Positions 1 through 8,150 are shown, counted from the stretch's first letter. The stretch: 11,849 nt of DNA from Strigomonas culicis (GCA_000482145.1 AUXH01000588.1:1-11849); one strand, 5' to 3'. Notes: generated by a model from the sequence alone, not told the origin. A program made the numbers and translations.

Positions 1-52
<52 letters not shown>
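1..52. repeat. (GA)26 microsatellite
   Basis: Twenty-six uninterrupted GA units begin at the first base, so the tract probably continues to the left of the window. It is purine-only on this strand. A pyrimidine tract serving as a + strand splice signal would read CT, so this tract does not look like one. Seen directly. Confidence 0.97.
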
Positions 53-56
<4 letters not shown>

Positions 57-248
57 GCGAGGAGTGACATTGGTTAGCGATAGCTTGCAAGCTTTAGGTT
101 TGTTATTGTTGTCCTTGGTGTTTTAAACTCTTACTGATTAAGCAAAATTCTGCTTCTCTGTATGAAGAAGGAATAAGAAAAGGTAAACCGTGGTGTGTTT
201 AAAACAAAACAATATGTCTTGTTGCGGTATTGCGTACATGGATGTATC
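53..248. other. Intergenic AT-rich stretch, no gene seen
   Basis: I see no credible coding sequence here. Short reading frames run into gene 1 from a TTG near 230 and an ATG at 242. Both lie upstream of the pyrimidine tract and splice AG at 249-284, so a trans-spliced mRNA would not contain them. A 12-base perfect palindrome, AGCTTGCAAGCT, sits at 82-93; it may be chance. Confidence 0.6.
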
Positions 249-284
249 TCTTCCTCTCTCTCATACACACTCTCTCTTCTGTAG
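249..284 (+). promoter_or_regulatory. Polypyrimidine tract and spliced-leader acceptor for gene 1
   Basis: A CT-rich tract with one CA interruption (about 249-280) is followed by TAG, giving an acceptor AG at 283-284. In trypanosomatids such a tract directs spliced-leader addition at the next AG. The first ATG downstream is at 338 and in frame with gene 1, giving a 5' UTR of about 53 bases. This placement decides the start codon chosen for gene 1. The exact acceptor is inferred. Confidence 0.65.
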
Positions 285-337
285 CCACACGGCAGCCTAA
301 AGTATTGTTGTTGTTCGTGGTAGTGGTGGTGTTACCT

Positions 338-1204
338 ATGCTATCGTGGAAGCCCTCTCTTTGGCGCCCACTCGCGCTGTCTTCGTGGTCGGCGCTGCAC
401 CGCTCCTCTCTGACGACGGCGGTGTACTCAGCAAGGCGCTCTTTTATCAAGGACAGTGAAGGCCTGAAAGGGAAGGCGGAATCGAATGGACATCGCCGTA
501 GGACGCATACAAGCAGCCACGATCAGTTTCAGTCAGAGCGAGCACGGTATGCGCGCTCGTTCCATGACAAGACGGACGACGAAGCGCATCAGGGTGCGGA
601 TAAGGATCACGCGAGTGAGTTTTCAGACACAGATCAGGCGAACAAGAAGACGTTCAAGTTCCGCAATCACACCTCCAAAACCGCAAAGGAGCGCCGCGCG
701 ATCACGAAGCACTGGGAGCGCGCCTTCTTCGGCGCCGTGCACTACGAACAGGGGATGCACGAGCGGTACAGCGCAGCGGTGGAAGCGGAGGAGGCGGAGC
801 GGACGCAGCCACCACCGCGCCAGGCGGCCTCCCCGCCGCCGGACGCCGCCGCCTACCACGCGTATCGGCAGCGCGCAGTGGATGAGGGAGGTGCGAGCGC
901 TGCTGCGGGGATCACCTGGGCCCTGGATGAGCCCGCGCCGCCGCATCGCTTCCGCGCGCTGCCGCCGCCGGTGCAGCTCGCGTACATCCTTCGGCGCCTC
1001 ACGATGGCGGAGCGCCACATCCACTACGCGGCCGACTACGGCAGTCTGCGCATGATGGCGCAGCTCCATTTGGGAGAGCAGTGGCTGACGGAGTGCGAGG
1101 CGCTGCTGCGGCAGCTGGGTTGGTGGAACGATGAGCTGGGGGAGCGGGTGGCCGCGCTGCGCGACGCCGCGACACGTCTGAAGTACGATTATGACTTGGA
1201 TTGA
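338..1204 (+). CDS. Hypothetical protein, probably mitochondrial
   Basis: This is a 288-residue protein of no family I recognise. The start at 338 is the first ATG after the splice acceptor at 283-284. The first 36 residues fit a mitochondrial presequence: rich in Leu, Ser, Trp and Arg, with no Asp or Glu, and including WRPLALSSWSALHRSS. A hydrophilic, highly charged stretch follows (about residues 40-125), then HWERAFFGAVHYEQ and an Ala/Glu/Pro-rich linker with PPP and SPPP. The last 80 residues look helical and folded, with QLAYILRRLTMAERHIHYAADY and a Trp-rich GEQWLTECEALLRQLGWW, ending in YDYDLD. Many trypanosomatid mitochondrial proteins, including ribosome and RNA-processing subunits, are lineage-specific and look like this. 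That is only a guess for this one. It is the first gene of the visible + strand array, and the gap to the next gene is 419 bases. Confidence 0.8.
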   Translation: MLSWKPSLWRPLALSSWSALHRSSLTTAVYSARRSFIKDSEGLKGKAESNGHRRRTHTSSHDQFQSERARYARSFHDKTDDEAHQGADKDHASEFSDTDQANKKTFKFRNHTSKTAKERRAITKHWERAFFGAVHYEQGMHERYSAAVEAEEAERTQPPPRQAASPPPDAAAYHAYRQRAVDEGGASAAAGITWALDEPAPPHRFRALPPPVQLAYILRRLTMAERHIHYAADYGSLRMMAQLHLGEQWLTECEALLRQLGWWNDELGERVAALRDAATRLKYDYDLD

Positions 1205-1336
1205 GCAGAGGCGTATGCATAGGTTTGGTGTACAGTACCAATAATATACGAACAATCTTTTATTCTTTTTTCTCTGTTTGTACTGGGGCTTCGTTGCTTG
1301 TTTAGCCTCGTCGTTGTGGCATGTGATAGCATGACT

Positions 1337-1373
1337 GTTGTTTTGCTCTGTTCTCCCTCTCTCTTTCTCGTAG
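1337..1373 (+). promoter_or_regulatory. Strongest polypyrimidine tract and acceptor AG before the anoctamin gene
   Basis: A nearly pure pyrimidine run (TTCTCCCTCTCTCTTTCTCG) is followed by TAG, with the AG at 1372-1373. If used, the mRNA would have a 5' UTR of about 250 bases carrying the hairpin at 1415-1486 and the upstream ORF at 1515-1535. A weaker tract at 1549-1570 with AG at 1571-1572 would give a 51-base leader with neither element. I cannot tell which is used, and both may be. Confidence 0.5.
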
Positions 1374-1414
1374 CTTCCTTGACTACTACCTAGTTATTCT
1401 TTTTTGTATTGTTC

Positions 1415-1486
1415 TTGGCGTACGAGAAGACAAAACCTTTTTAACAAAAAAGGAGCATAAAAAACGTATACTCGTGTACGCCTAGA
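1415..1486 (+). other. Compound inverted repeat, candidate structured RNA
   Basis: GGCGTACGAG at 1417-1426 pairs with CTCGTGTACGCC at 1471-1482, with a two-base GT bulge. Two further pairs (CT with AG) lie outside across one mismatch. Inside, CCTTTTT at 1436-1442 pairs with AAAAAGG at 1447-1453 around a four-base loop. The fold is a lower stem, an asymmetric internal loop and an upper stem, with AGA immediately 3' at 1484-1486. Trypanosomatid H/ACA-like guide RNAs are single hairpins with a 3' AGA box. Here, however, the upper stem lies about 30 bases from AGA rather than the usual 14-16, so that identity is weak. A UTR regulatory hairpin is at least as likely. Confidence 0.4.
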
Positions 1487-1623
1487 GAGTGCATTTCAAA
1501 TAATATTATCATTAATGCTGTTAGAATCTGTTTAAAGGTATCAACCCTTATTTTCCCTTATTCGTTGTTGAGCAATTACAAAAGAAACCATTAAAGTATA
1601 AAAACATATATTTAAAAGAAAAA

Positions 1624-4600
1624 ATGAGCACTGTTATGGATGCAAAAATGGGAAGGCCAATGCCGCTCAGCCCACGTCAGGTCGCGTTAGATACAACATC
1701 ACCACTGACGCCCGACTTCACCGCTGGAGACCATCTGGATCTACCGCCGGGTCGCTCCCCGCTGTCCGCCATGAGCACGCCCCCCGCCACCATAACCCCC
1801 CGCTCGTCTGGCAGGCGCGGCTCGCTGTCCGCGAAGGAGCGGGAGAAGAAGCAGCAGCGGGAAGAAGAGAAGAAGGAAAAGAAGCAAAGGAAGGAGGAGG
1901 AGCGGCGGCAGAAGAAGGAAGAGAAGGAGCGCGAGGCGCGACGTAAGAAGGAGGAGCGAGAGAAGAAGACGCCGACGCAGCCGGGTGACATGAAGCACGT
2001 GGAATCGCCGCCCGCGACCTCGCCGCAGAGCGCGTCGGTCGCCGCACGGAGCGGCGCCACCTCACCCGTCGCGGTCGGCGCTGCCACCGCCGCGAACAGC
2101 GTCATGCGCACGCGCGATACGAATTCTCCGACGGCATCGCCATCGCCACCGCCGCCGGAGGTAGGCGGGCGCGAAGGCGCGTCGGCCCCGACCCCACCCC
2201 CCACGCGCTGCGCGGGTGCCGCTAGTCCGCAGGCCGCCGGTCCCACCGCGGCACAGCAGCAGCAGCGGATCGAGTCGCTGCGGCGCCAGCACTCGGTGGT
2301 CCCGGCGCCTCCCGTGTGTGGGGCGTCTCCACCGCAGGCGGACGCCGCGACGCCAGTGGAGCCGAGCGTGCGCGTGTTGCGGCGGCTGTCGCAGCCACCA
2401 CCGCTGTCGGCGCGTGGCAACATCGGGCGACAGAACGCGATGGACGACCGGCGGCCGATCTACGAGGAGCTGACGGAGGTGCTGCTCAAGGACTACCTGT
2501 ACAACAGCCAGAACCGCAATCGCCAAATCGCCGTCGCGCCGGCGCTGGAGCGAAGCGGGAGATGTGACTTTTACCTCCTCCTTTCCACCCGGGCTGCCGT
2601 GCGGTTGTGCCTGGCGCGCGCGGTGCGGGTGCTGCTGGATGCGACCATACCCTTCGCCGCCGCGACGTCCACCGTGCCGATCAAGTGCTTCTGCCTGGAG
2701 GTGGTGCCGCTCTCGGAGGCCGCCGTCTCCCTCCACATCACCGTCGCGCACCCCGACATGCCTGAGGGGGGGGGAGGGGCCGCTGCCGTCTGTTCGCCGG
2801 CAGTTCTACCAACACTACTTGGAGCGCTTCAACGCCCCTTTTACCGGTGAATGCCGCGCGACGGGGAGGTGCCAGGACGTCGTGGACACCCCCTTTCCGC
2901 CGCGAGAGGCAGACCTCTGTGACGCCCAGCGCATACAAATGCTATTTCACACTCTGCGCTATCTTTTATTTCAAAAGCGGTACCAGCACAGTAAGTATAA
3001 GCGGTACTTTACGGACGAGGAGGAGGAGCTGATGGAGCTGTTTCCAGCTCACACGGATGCGGTGCGGGACGGTCTCTGGCAGCGGCAGAAGCAGCTCTCC
3101 CTCTCGTCTCTCTTCCTCTCCACCGCGTGTGTGGCGGGGGGCGATCCGGTGGAGATGAGCCTTGCGCAGTACTTCGGCCCGGAGACTGGCTTCCACTTCG
3201 CCTGGATGGCCTTCTATCGTCGCTTCCTGCTCCTTCTGTCGCTCATCGGCGTTGTGTACGACCTGGCGGTTCCGCCGCTGCCGCAGCGGCGCGCCGCCCT
3301 TGTTGTCGTCATGCTTCTCGCGAGCGTCGTGTTCATCAAGCTGTGGGAGCGGCGCTGCGCGGTGTTCATGATGGAGCATAAGCTGTTTTACCCCGTGCAG
3401 ACCATGATCACCGCCCTGTGCTACACGGACGAGGATGAGGACCAGAGCGGCGCGCACCGTACGGACATCGACGCCCACATGGCGGAGGATGCGCTGTTGC
3501 TGCTGCTGGCCGCGGTGGATGCCGTCGGCGGCGGCGGCAGCGACACGGTCGAGGCGCTGGGGGAGCGCCGCCGTCAGTTTCGTGGGACGCTCCTACCCCA
3601 CCCCATCCTCCAGACGCGGCTGACGGCGCAGTACCCCGCCTGGCGCCGGGCCTTGCTGTGGCAGCCGCTGTCCGCCCTCGTGATCGGTCTTTTCATCGGC
3701 GTCGTGGCCCTTGTCATGCTCTGTTTGCTTAACCTCGAGGGGCTCGCTGTGGCGGCGCGGCCCCGCGGCGGGGGCGACGATAGAGGGTTCTTCCATATGG
3801 CCTGCCTCCACCGGTACGCCCAGCCGGGGCATCTCTTTAACAAGCCCGCGCACCCGTACCTTTCCCTCGTCCCGAAGCTGCTGTCCAGCGTCACCATGAT
3901 GGCCAGCTCCGCGCTCTTCCAGCCGCTCGCGCGGCAGCTGACGGAGCTGGAGAACTACGCCTATCGCGGCGCGTACACCCGCGCGCTGACGCTGAAGCGC
4001 GTCGCGTTTGAGTTCTGCAACAGCTATGGGACGCTTTTCTTGATCGCGTTTGTGCGGCGCGACCTCGGTGAGCTGCGTGACGCACTCGCCTTCCTCTTCT
4101 ACTTCTCTGCCCTCGTGCGGCTGGCCTCCGCGACGGTGCTGCCCTTCTGCTTCACGCACCGCGGGCGCTTCTGGGGCCGCCTGCGGGAGGCGAGCGGCCG
4201 GCCTCGCGCACCAGATGCCAACCGCTACAGCGAGACCAGCCGCTCCGCGCTGGATGAGCGGGACGAGAACTTGGCCTCGTATGAGGTCTACGCGGACGTG
4301 GTGGAGATGCTCGTGCAGCTGGGGTTCATTCTCTTCTTCTTGGCCATTTTTCCACTGGGGGTGCTGCTGGCCTACGTGTCGAACTACATGGAGGTGGTGT
4401 CGGACTGCTTCAAGCTGTGCTACGTGGTGCGCCGGCCGATCCCTCGCCGCGGCGTCGCGGAGAACAGAACGTACAACACGATCCTGAAAGGGTTCTTATT
4501 GATTGCGCTTATCACAAACAGCTACTTGCTTGTCTTCCAGTTCTATGACCAGCCAGACGGCGTGGCCACGCCGACCGATTCAAATCAGACGGGGGAGGGG

Positions 4601-4822
4601 GAGAGCACGGTACGCCTACTTGGTCAGATCCACCAGCTGACCTCGCTTGTGCACGCAACGCTGATGGAGCATGTGGGGCTCCTTCTTTCGCTCTTTTTGT
4701 TTTATCACATCCCATCTGTCCCGTATGAGGTGAAGCTCTATCAAGCCCGGGCGATATACCGCCATCGTCGGCAGCTGCAACCGCAGGAAGAAGTAACAGA
4801 AATAAAAACAAAAGACGCATAA
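1624..4822 (+). CDS. Anoctamin/TMEM16-family membrane protein, frameshifted at a G run
   Basis: Anoctamins are calcium-regulated chloride channels or phospholipid scramblases. Which activity this one has cannot be told. The frame from 1624 stops at 2850 as given. The frame continuing the family runs to 4822. They join if one G of nine at 2766-2774 is skipped, giving about 1,065 residues. Residues 1-270 are disordered and include a Lys/Glu/Arg-rich, probably helical segment (about 70-118) and Pro/Ala/Ser-rich stretches. Residues 275-510 look folded. Family signatures follow: YFG-x4-G-x2-FAW at 3170-3205; KLWERR in the second membrane segment (3338-3355); ELENYAYR then EFCNSYGTLFLIAF (3944-4051); DVVEMLVQLGF then FPLG (4295-4363); NYMEVVSD (4382-4405) followed by RRP; and a last membrane segment with FYHIPSVPYEV. 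About ten membrane segments are expected. The acidic pairs of the calcium site on segments 7 and 8 are kept, but the segment 6 residues appear absent. The family call is firm; integrity of the gene is uncertain. Confidence 0.88.
2766..2774 (+). other. G9 homopolymer at the frameshift in the anoctamin gene
   Basis: Nine consecutive G lie in GAG-GGG-GGG. Upstream, the frame beginning at 1624 reads VAHPDMPEGG. Downstream, the frame that carries all anoctamin signatures reads GGEGPLPSVRRQFYQHYLERF. Removing one G aligns the two frames. Left as is, translation ends at 2850, about 75 bases later, before any membrane segment. A homopolymer miscount in the assembly is the simplest reading. A real mutation or a +1 shift during translation is possible. 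Confidence 0.8.
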
Positions 4823-5077
4823 GTCACGCCTTCACATCTCTTTGTGTGCTTCCCGTCGACCCCCCCCCCATCCTCTCTCTTTTCCTTCTTGGCTGTGTCT
4901 GTATATCCACATTTTTTTCTATATTTTTGTGATTATACTCACTGTTTACTTATCATTTTTAGTTTCCCTTTTTTTTTCAACGTTCATTACATTTCTTCAC
5001 ATTCGGTTGGACACCACTGCAGCGCAATACATACGTACATACCTCGATACTGCGCAACAAATGTACAGCAATACACG

Positions 5078-5097
5078 CACACACACACACACACACA
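5078..5097 (+). repeat. (CA)10 microsatellite
   Basis: Ten CA units are followed by imperfect CA-rich sequence (TCCACACACA) up to about 5107. The tract lies just upstream of the polypyrimidine tract of the next gene. Seen directly. Confidence 0.9.
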
Positions 5098-5112
5098 TCC
5101 ACACACATTTGC

Positions 5113-5185
5113 ATTTCTTTTTATCCTCTCTCTCTCTCACTCTCTCTCTTCTTTACTCTCCTTGCCTACGTTAAAAAAAAAAAAG
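5113..5185 (+). promoter_or_regulatory. Polypyrimidine tract and spliced-leader acceptor for the ubiquitin-like gene
   Basis: A long CT-rich run (about 5113-5172) is followed by twelve A and then GG, so the first AG is at 5184-5185. The next ATG is 5225, giving a 5' UTR of about 39 bases with no upstream ATG. This is the clearest acceptor in the window and supports 5225 as the start. The exact AG used is inferred. Confidence 0.7.
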
Positions 5186-5224
5186 GAACAAGAAGATCTC
5201 GTCTCTACGCCCTTTCCACACCAC

Positions 5225-5812
5225 ATGTTTATCGCCATCAAGGGTGCGCGGGCGGATCATCAAATCGCATCGCTGCCATGCACACCGGATGCCACCATCC
5301 TCGCCCTCAAGCATCAGGTCCTCGAGCACCTGCGCGCGCAGGACGCGGTGGACGGCAGCGTGACCGCCGAGCGCCTTCGGCTGATCTATCAGGGGCGGCT
5401 CTTGAAGAACGAGGATACGCTGGCAGTGGCCCACATCGAGTCGGGGTGCACCTTACACATGGTCATCAGCAGTGCCGGCGCCGCCCCGGCCGCATCGTCC
5501 GGCACGGCACCGGAACCGGACCCGACGGCGACGGGCCACAACACCGGCACGCCCTTCACGACATTCCACTTCGACGGGAGTGCCTTTAGGAGCAGTAATG
5601 CGAATGCCACGAATAATAATAACAGTGGTAATACGAATGATGACAATGGAAATCCTTTTCTTTCCCAGCTATCGCAGATCCTTGGCGCACAGGTGCAGCA
5701 GGCATTGCAGTCCGGTACGCAGACTATCATCGGCTCCATCACGCTCGATGGCGATAACCTGCCGGATGATTTTCCTTTCTCACATAATAACAACAATAAT
5801 AATAACAACAAC

Positions 5813-5847
<35 letters not shown>

Positions 5848-7954
5848 CAATACGTTTGCCGGGCGCGCCATGCAGTTCGGCACCGCCGCCGCCGCCGCGC
5901 ACCTCTTTCCGCAGCCGCACACCGCCGCCGCGGCGAATGCCAGTGACAGCGCGAACACGTACCGGCGCCGCCGCCGCCGCCGGCAGCCGCCGCGCCAGCC
6001 CTACTTCGAGCGTCCTGCCGCGCGCCACGTCGACGAAGAGGAGGAGGAGGAGGAAGAAGAGGCGTCCGACACCAGTGCCAACGGAAACCCCTTCGTGGAG
6101 GAGATACTGGAGGAGGAAGAGGCCGACGAGGAGCAGACCGCCACGCGGCGCCGCCAGCGCCCCGGCGGCCGCGATGCGGACGAGAGCAAGGAGGATGAGT
6201 GGGACGACTGCGACGACGAAGACGAAGAGGCGGAGGCAGAGACTTCCATCCCGGCGCCGCAGGGCGCAGACGCCGGCAGCGGCGCGCCTCCGGTGAATGT
6301 AGCTGATCTGCTGACCGCCGTATCCGCCTCCGCGGCAGACACGGCGCTGGGCCATCTCCGGCGGGCGCAGCTGGCGCCGCCGGATGTGTCGACCGCGGAT
6401 CTGCAGAGCGCCATGCGCACCATGTTCACCAACCTGACTCGCCGCCATGAGCCGCCCACGACGGCGGTGCCCGCGCCGGACCCGCTGCCGTCGCACACAG
6501 CCGCAGCGTCTCCGGCGCCGGGCCCCAACTCGAACAGTTTGTGCATCCATGTGCACTGCGAGCTGCGCGACGTCGCGGAGCTGCCGCAGCGGCTGCAGCC
6601 GCTCATCGACCACTACCACATCCCACTGGCGAATATCCACGTCCACGGGGAGGCGCCGCCGCCAACGGCGGAAGCGGTCGCGACCGCGCAGCCGGGGGCA
6701 GATGCGAGCCCTGCGAAGAACAGTGACAAGACGACGACGGGTGAGAAGGCGGCGAGCCCGGTCAGAGAGGGTGCGGCAGTGGCCGCGCAGCCGCCGCGAG
6801 CGCGCGTGCACAACAACAACAGTAATGCGCATCGGAACTACGTTATCCACTTCTTCTCCGATTTGAACAACAACGGGCCCTTCGATCTGCTGCTGCTCCC
6901 CAGCTTCACGACGACGCTGGTCCCGTTTAATATGACACCGCTGCTGCACGCGGACAGCAGCGTGAGCCACAAACTGAAGTGCATCGCGCAGATGATGCGG
7001 GTGACCCGGTGGGCCTTCCAAGAGGCCTTCATCGTCCTCCTTGGCGTGTCATCCGACGCGTGCGACGCGTTCAAGGAGGTCACCGCGATGGAATTCACGC
7101 CAAACTTGGCGCCATCGACGACGACGAACGATGCGGGGAACAACCGCATCCTACAAGTCCTCAAGTGCATTGCGCTGGAAGACGGCCGCACCCTCACCCG
7201 CCTCTTCCGTAGCCCCTCCTACAACGCCAGTGCGATCGACCGCTACATGATCTGCGACGCCGCGCTGCGAGAGATGATGTCCTTCTGTGCCCATGTGGAG
7301 TACTGGCTGCTGTTCCGCATCTTCTTCACGAACTGGGAGGAGGAGGCGGAGGTGCGCGAGGCGCTGGAAGACATGCGCAACCAGCTCATCTTTCTCGTCG
7401 GCGCGCTGTGCGAGCGCGCGGACCGCACGTGGTTCCAGTTCCCCTCCAGCTCCGCGACGGCGCCGGGCAAGAATGTGAGCTTTATCGAAATGTTGATGCG
7501 GCTCGCCGGCGACCTCATGTTTGTGCTCACGCGAGACCGCCTACTGGAGCAGGCGTACCCCTTCCTGGGGGAGCCTCTCAAGCCGGAGAATCTGGCCCGG
7601 CGGGTGCAGAACGGCTACGAGATGTACAAGCACTACTTCGAGGAGCACCGCGCGCAGCACGCGCACTACGACGAGGTGCGCAAAAGACTGTTTGGCCTCT
7701 ATACGGGGACGGATAACATGACGCTGCTGGCGTCGTACGCCTTCCTCGACCCGGAGACGCCGGTGCCCGCCTTCTTCACGTCGCTCGACGCGGTGAGTAG
7801 CGCGCGCGGGGGCGGCTTTGACTTCACGCCCTGCTTCCGCAGGAACGATGACCACTACCATGCGGTGCTGAGTATATGGCGCATGCACCGCCGCGCGGTG
7901 GGGGATTGCAAAAACGAATTAGCCAGGGTCGAGAGCGAGGATAGCAACTTTTGA
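5225..7954 (+). CDS. Ubiquitin-like domain protein, large, with an unknown C-terminal helical domain
   Basis: This is a 909-residue protein. Residues 1-82 form a ubiquitin-like domain: MFIAIKG at the start, LRLIYQGRLLKNEDTL at the central hydrophobic patch, and CTLHMVIS at the end. There is no Gly-Gly, so it is a built-in domain rather than a conjugated modifier. Domains with this IYQGR pattern occur in ubiquilin and BAG6-type chaperone adaptors of protein quality control. Next come low-complexity stretches: an Asn20 run (residues 188-207), Ala- and Arg-rich runs, and long Glu/Asp runs (about 270-340). NGNPF occurs at residues 141-145 and 286-290. A short segment (439-475) has IHVH at both ends. 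Residues 535-890 look globular and helical, with many aromatics, and match no domain I know. I see no UBA or zinc-binding motif. A BAG6-like role is possible but unproven. The start is the first ATG after the splice acceptor. Confidence 0.82.
5786..5845 (+). repeat. AAT/AAC trinucleotide repeat encoding twenty asparagines
   Basis: Twenty consecutive Asn codons lie in the ubiquitin-like gene. AAT and AAC are mixed in the first half, then a purer (AAT) run follows. The tract is sharply AT-rich against GC-rich coding sequence. In-frame length changes between strains would be expected. Seen directly. Confidence 0.95.
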
Positions 7955-8116
7955 AAGAAGATAACGTGGGTGAATGCGTCTAGTAGTATGGATAGCGTAG
8001 GAACAGCATGAATCGCTGTTCTTTTTTTTTTTTGGTATTGTCTCCAACCAACACAAAAAAGAACTGACACACAGAATACAGAATATGCATAAATACACTA
8101 AATACATACACACACG

Positions 8117-8123
<7 letters not shown>

Positions 8124-8150
<27 letters not shown>
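8124..8150. repeat. (AT)n dinucleotide tract
   Basis: An uninterrupted alternating A/T run of 27 bases is preceded by TACACACACGTATATAC, another alternating purine-pyrimidine stretch. It is in non-coding sequence. Seen directly. Confidence 0.92.

Larger units (their letters stand above)
1205..1623 (+). other. Intergenic region between gene 1 and the anoctamin gene
   Basis: This AT-rich spacer has no coding sequence beyond a seven-codon upstream ORF at 1515-1535 (ATG to TAA). It holds several pyrimidine tracts (about 1257-1275, 1337-1371, 1393-1417 and 1549-1570) and a compound inverted repeat at 1415-1486. It must supply the 3' UTR and poly(A) site of gene 1 and the splice acceptor and 5' UTR of the next gene. 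Where one mRNA ends and the next begins cannot be fixed from sequence. Confidence 0.7.
4823..5224 (+). other. Intergenic region between the anoctamin gene and the ubiquitin-like gene
   Basis: This stretch is T- and C-rich, with a C9 run near 4861, T runs, a (CA)10 tract at 5078-5097 and the CT-rich acceptor tract at 5113-5172. Downstream codons stay open back to about 4844, but that extension begins with GTG, lies upstream of the splice acceptor and reads as simple repeats (alternating His-Thr from CA units). I treat it as non-coding. Confidence 0.75.

Noticed and set aside
486..1055. Second + strand frame of 189 codons within gene 1
   Set aside because: It is almost entirely Arg, Ser and Thr, a typical out-of-frame reading of GC-rich codons, and it overlaps a better supported gene.
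1677..2423. - strand frame of 248 codons opposite the anoctamin N terminus
   Set aside because: It is Ser/Phe/Cys-rich low complexity produced by the complement of Lys/Glu codons. The + strand frame continues into a recognised family.
1624..4822. Calling the anoctamin locus a confirmed pseudogene
   Set aside because: Only one defect is visible, and it lies in a homopolymer where miscounting is common. The rest of the 1,065-codon path is open and carries family signatures.
4844..5224. 127-residue N-terminal extension of the ubiquitin-like protein
   Set aside because: It begins with GTG, lies upstream of the clear splice acceptor, and encodes simple-repeat peptides. The ubiquitin-like domain starts exactly at the ATG at 5225.
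5780..7021. Long open frame on the - strand, 413 codons, opposite the ubiquitin-like gene
   Set aside because: It reads as Arg-rich and repeat-derived sequence (poly-Ile/Val from the Asn-codon repeat). It is a mirror of GC-biased coding sequence on the + strand and has no suitable splice signal.
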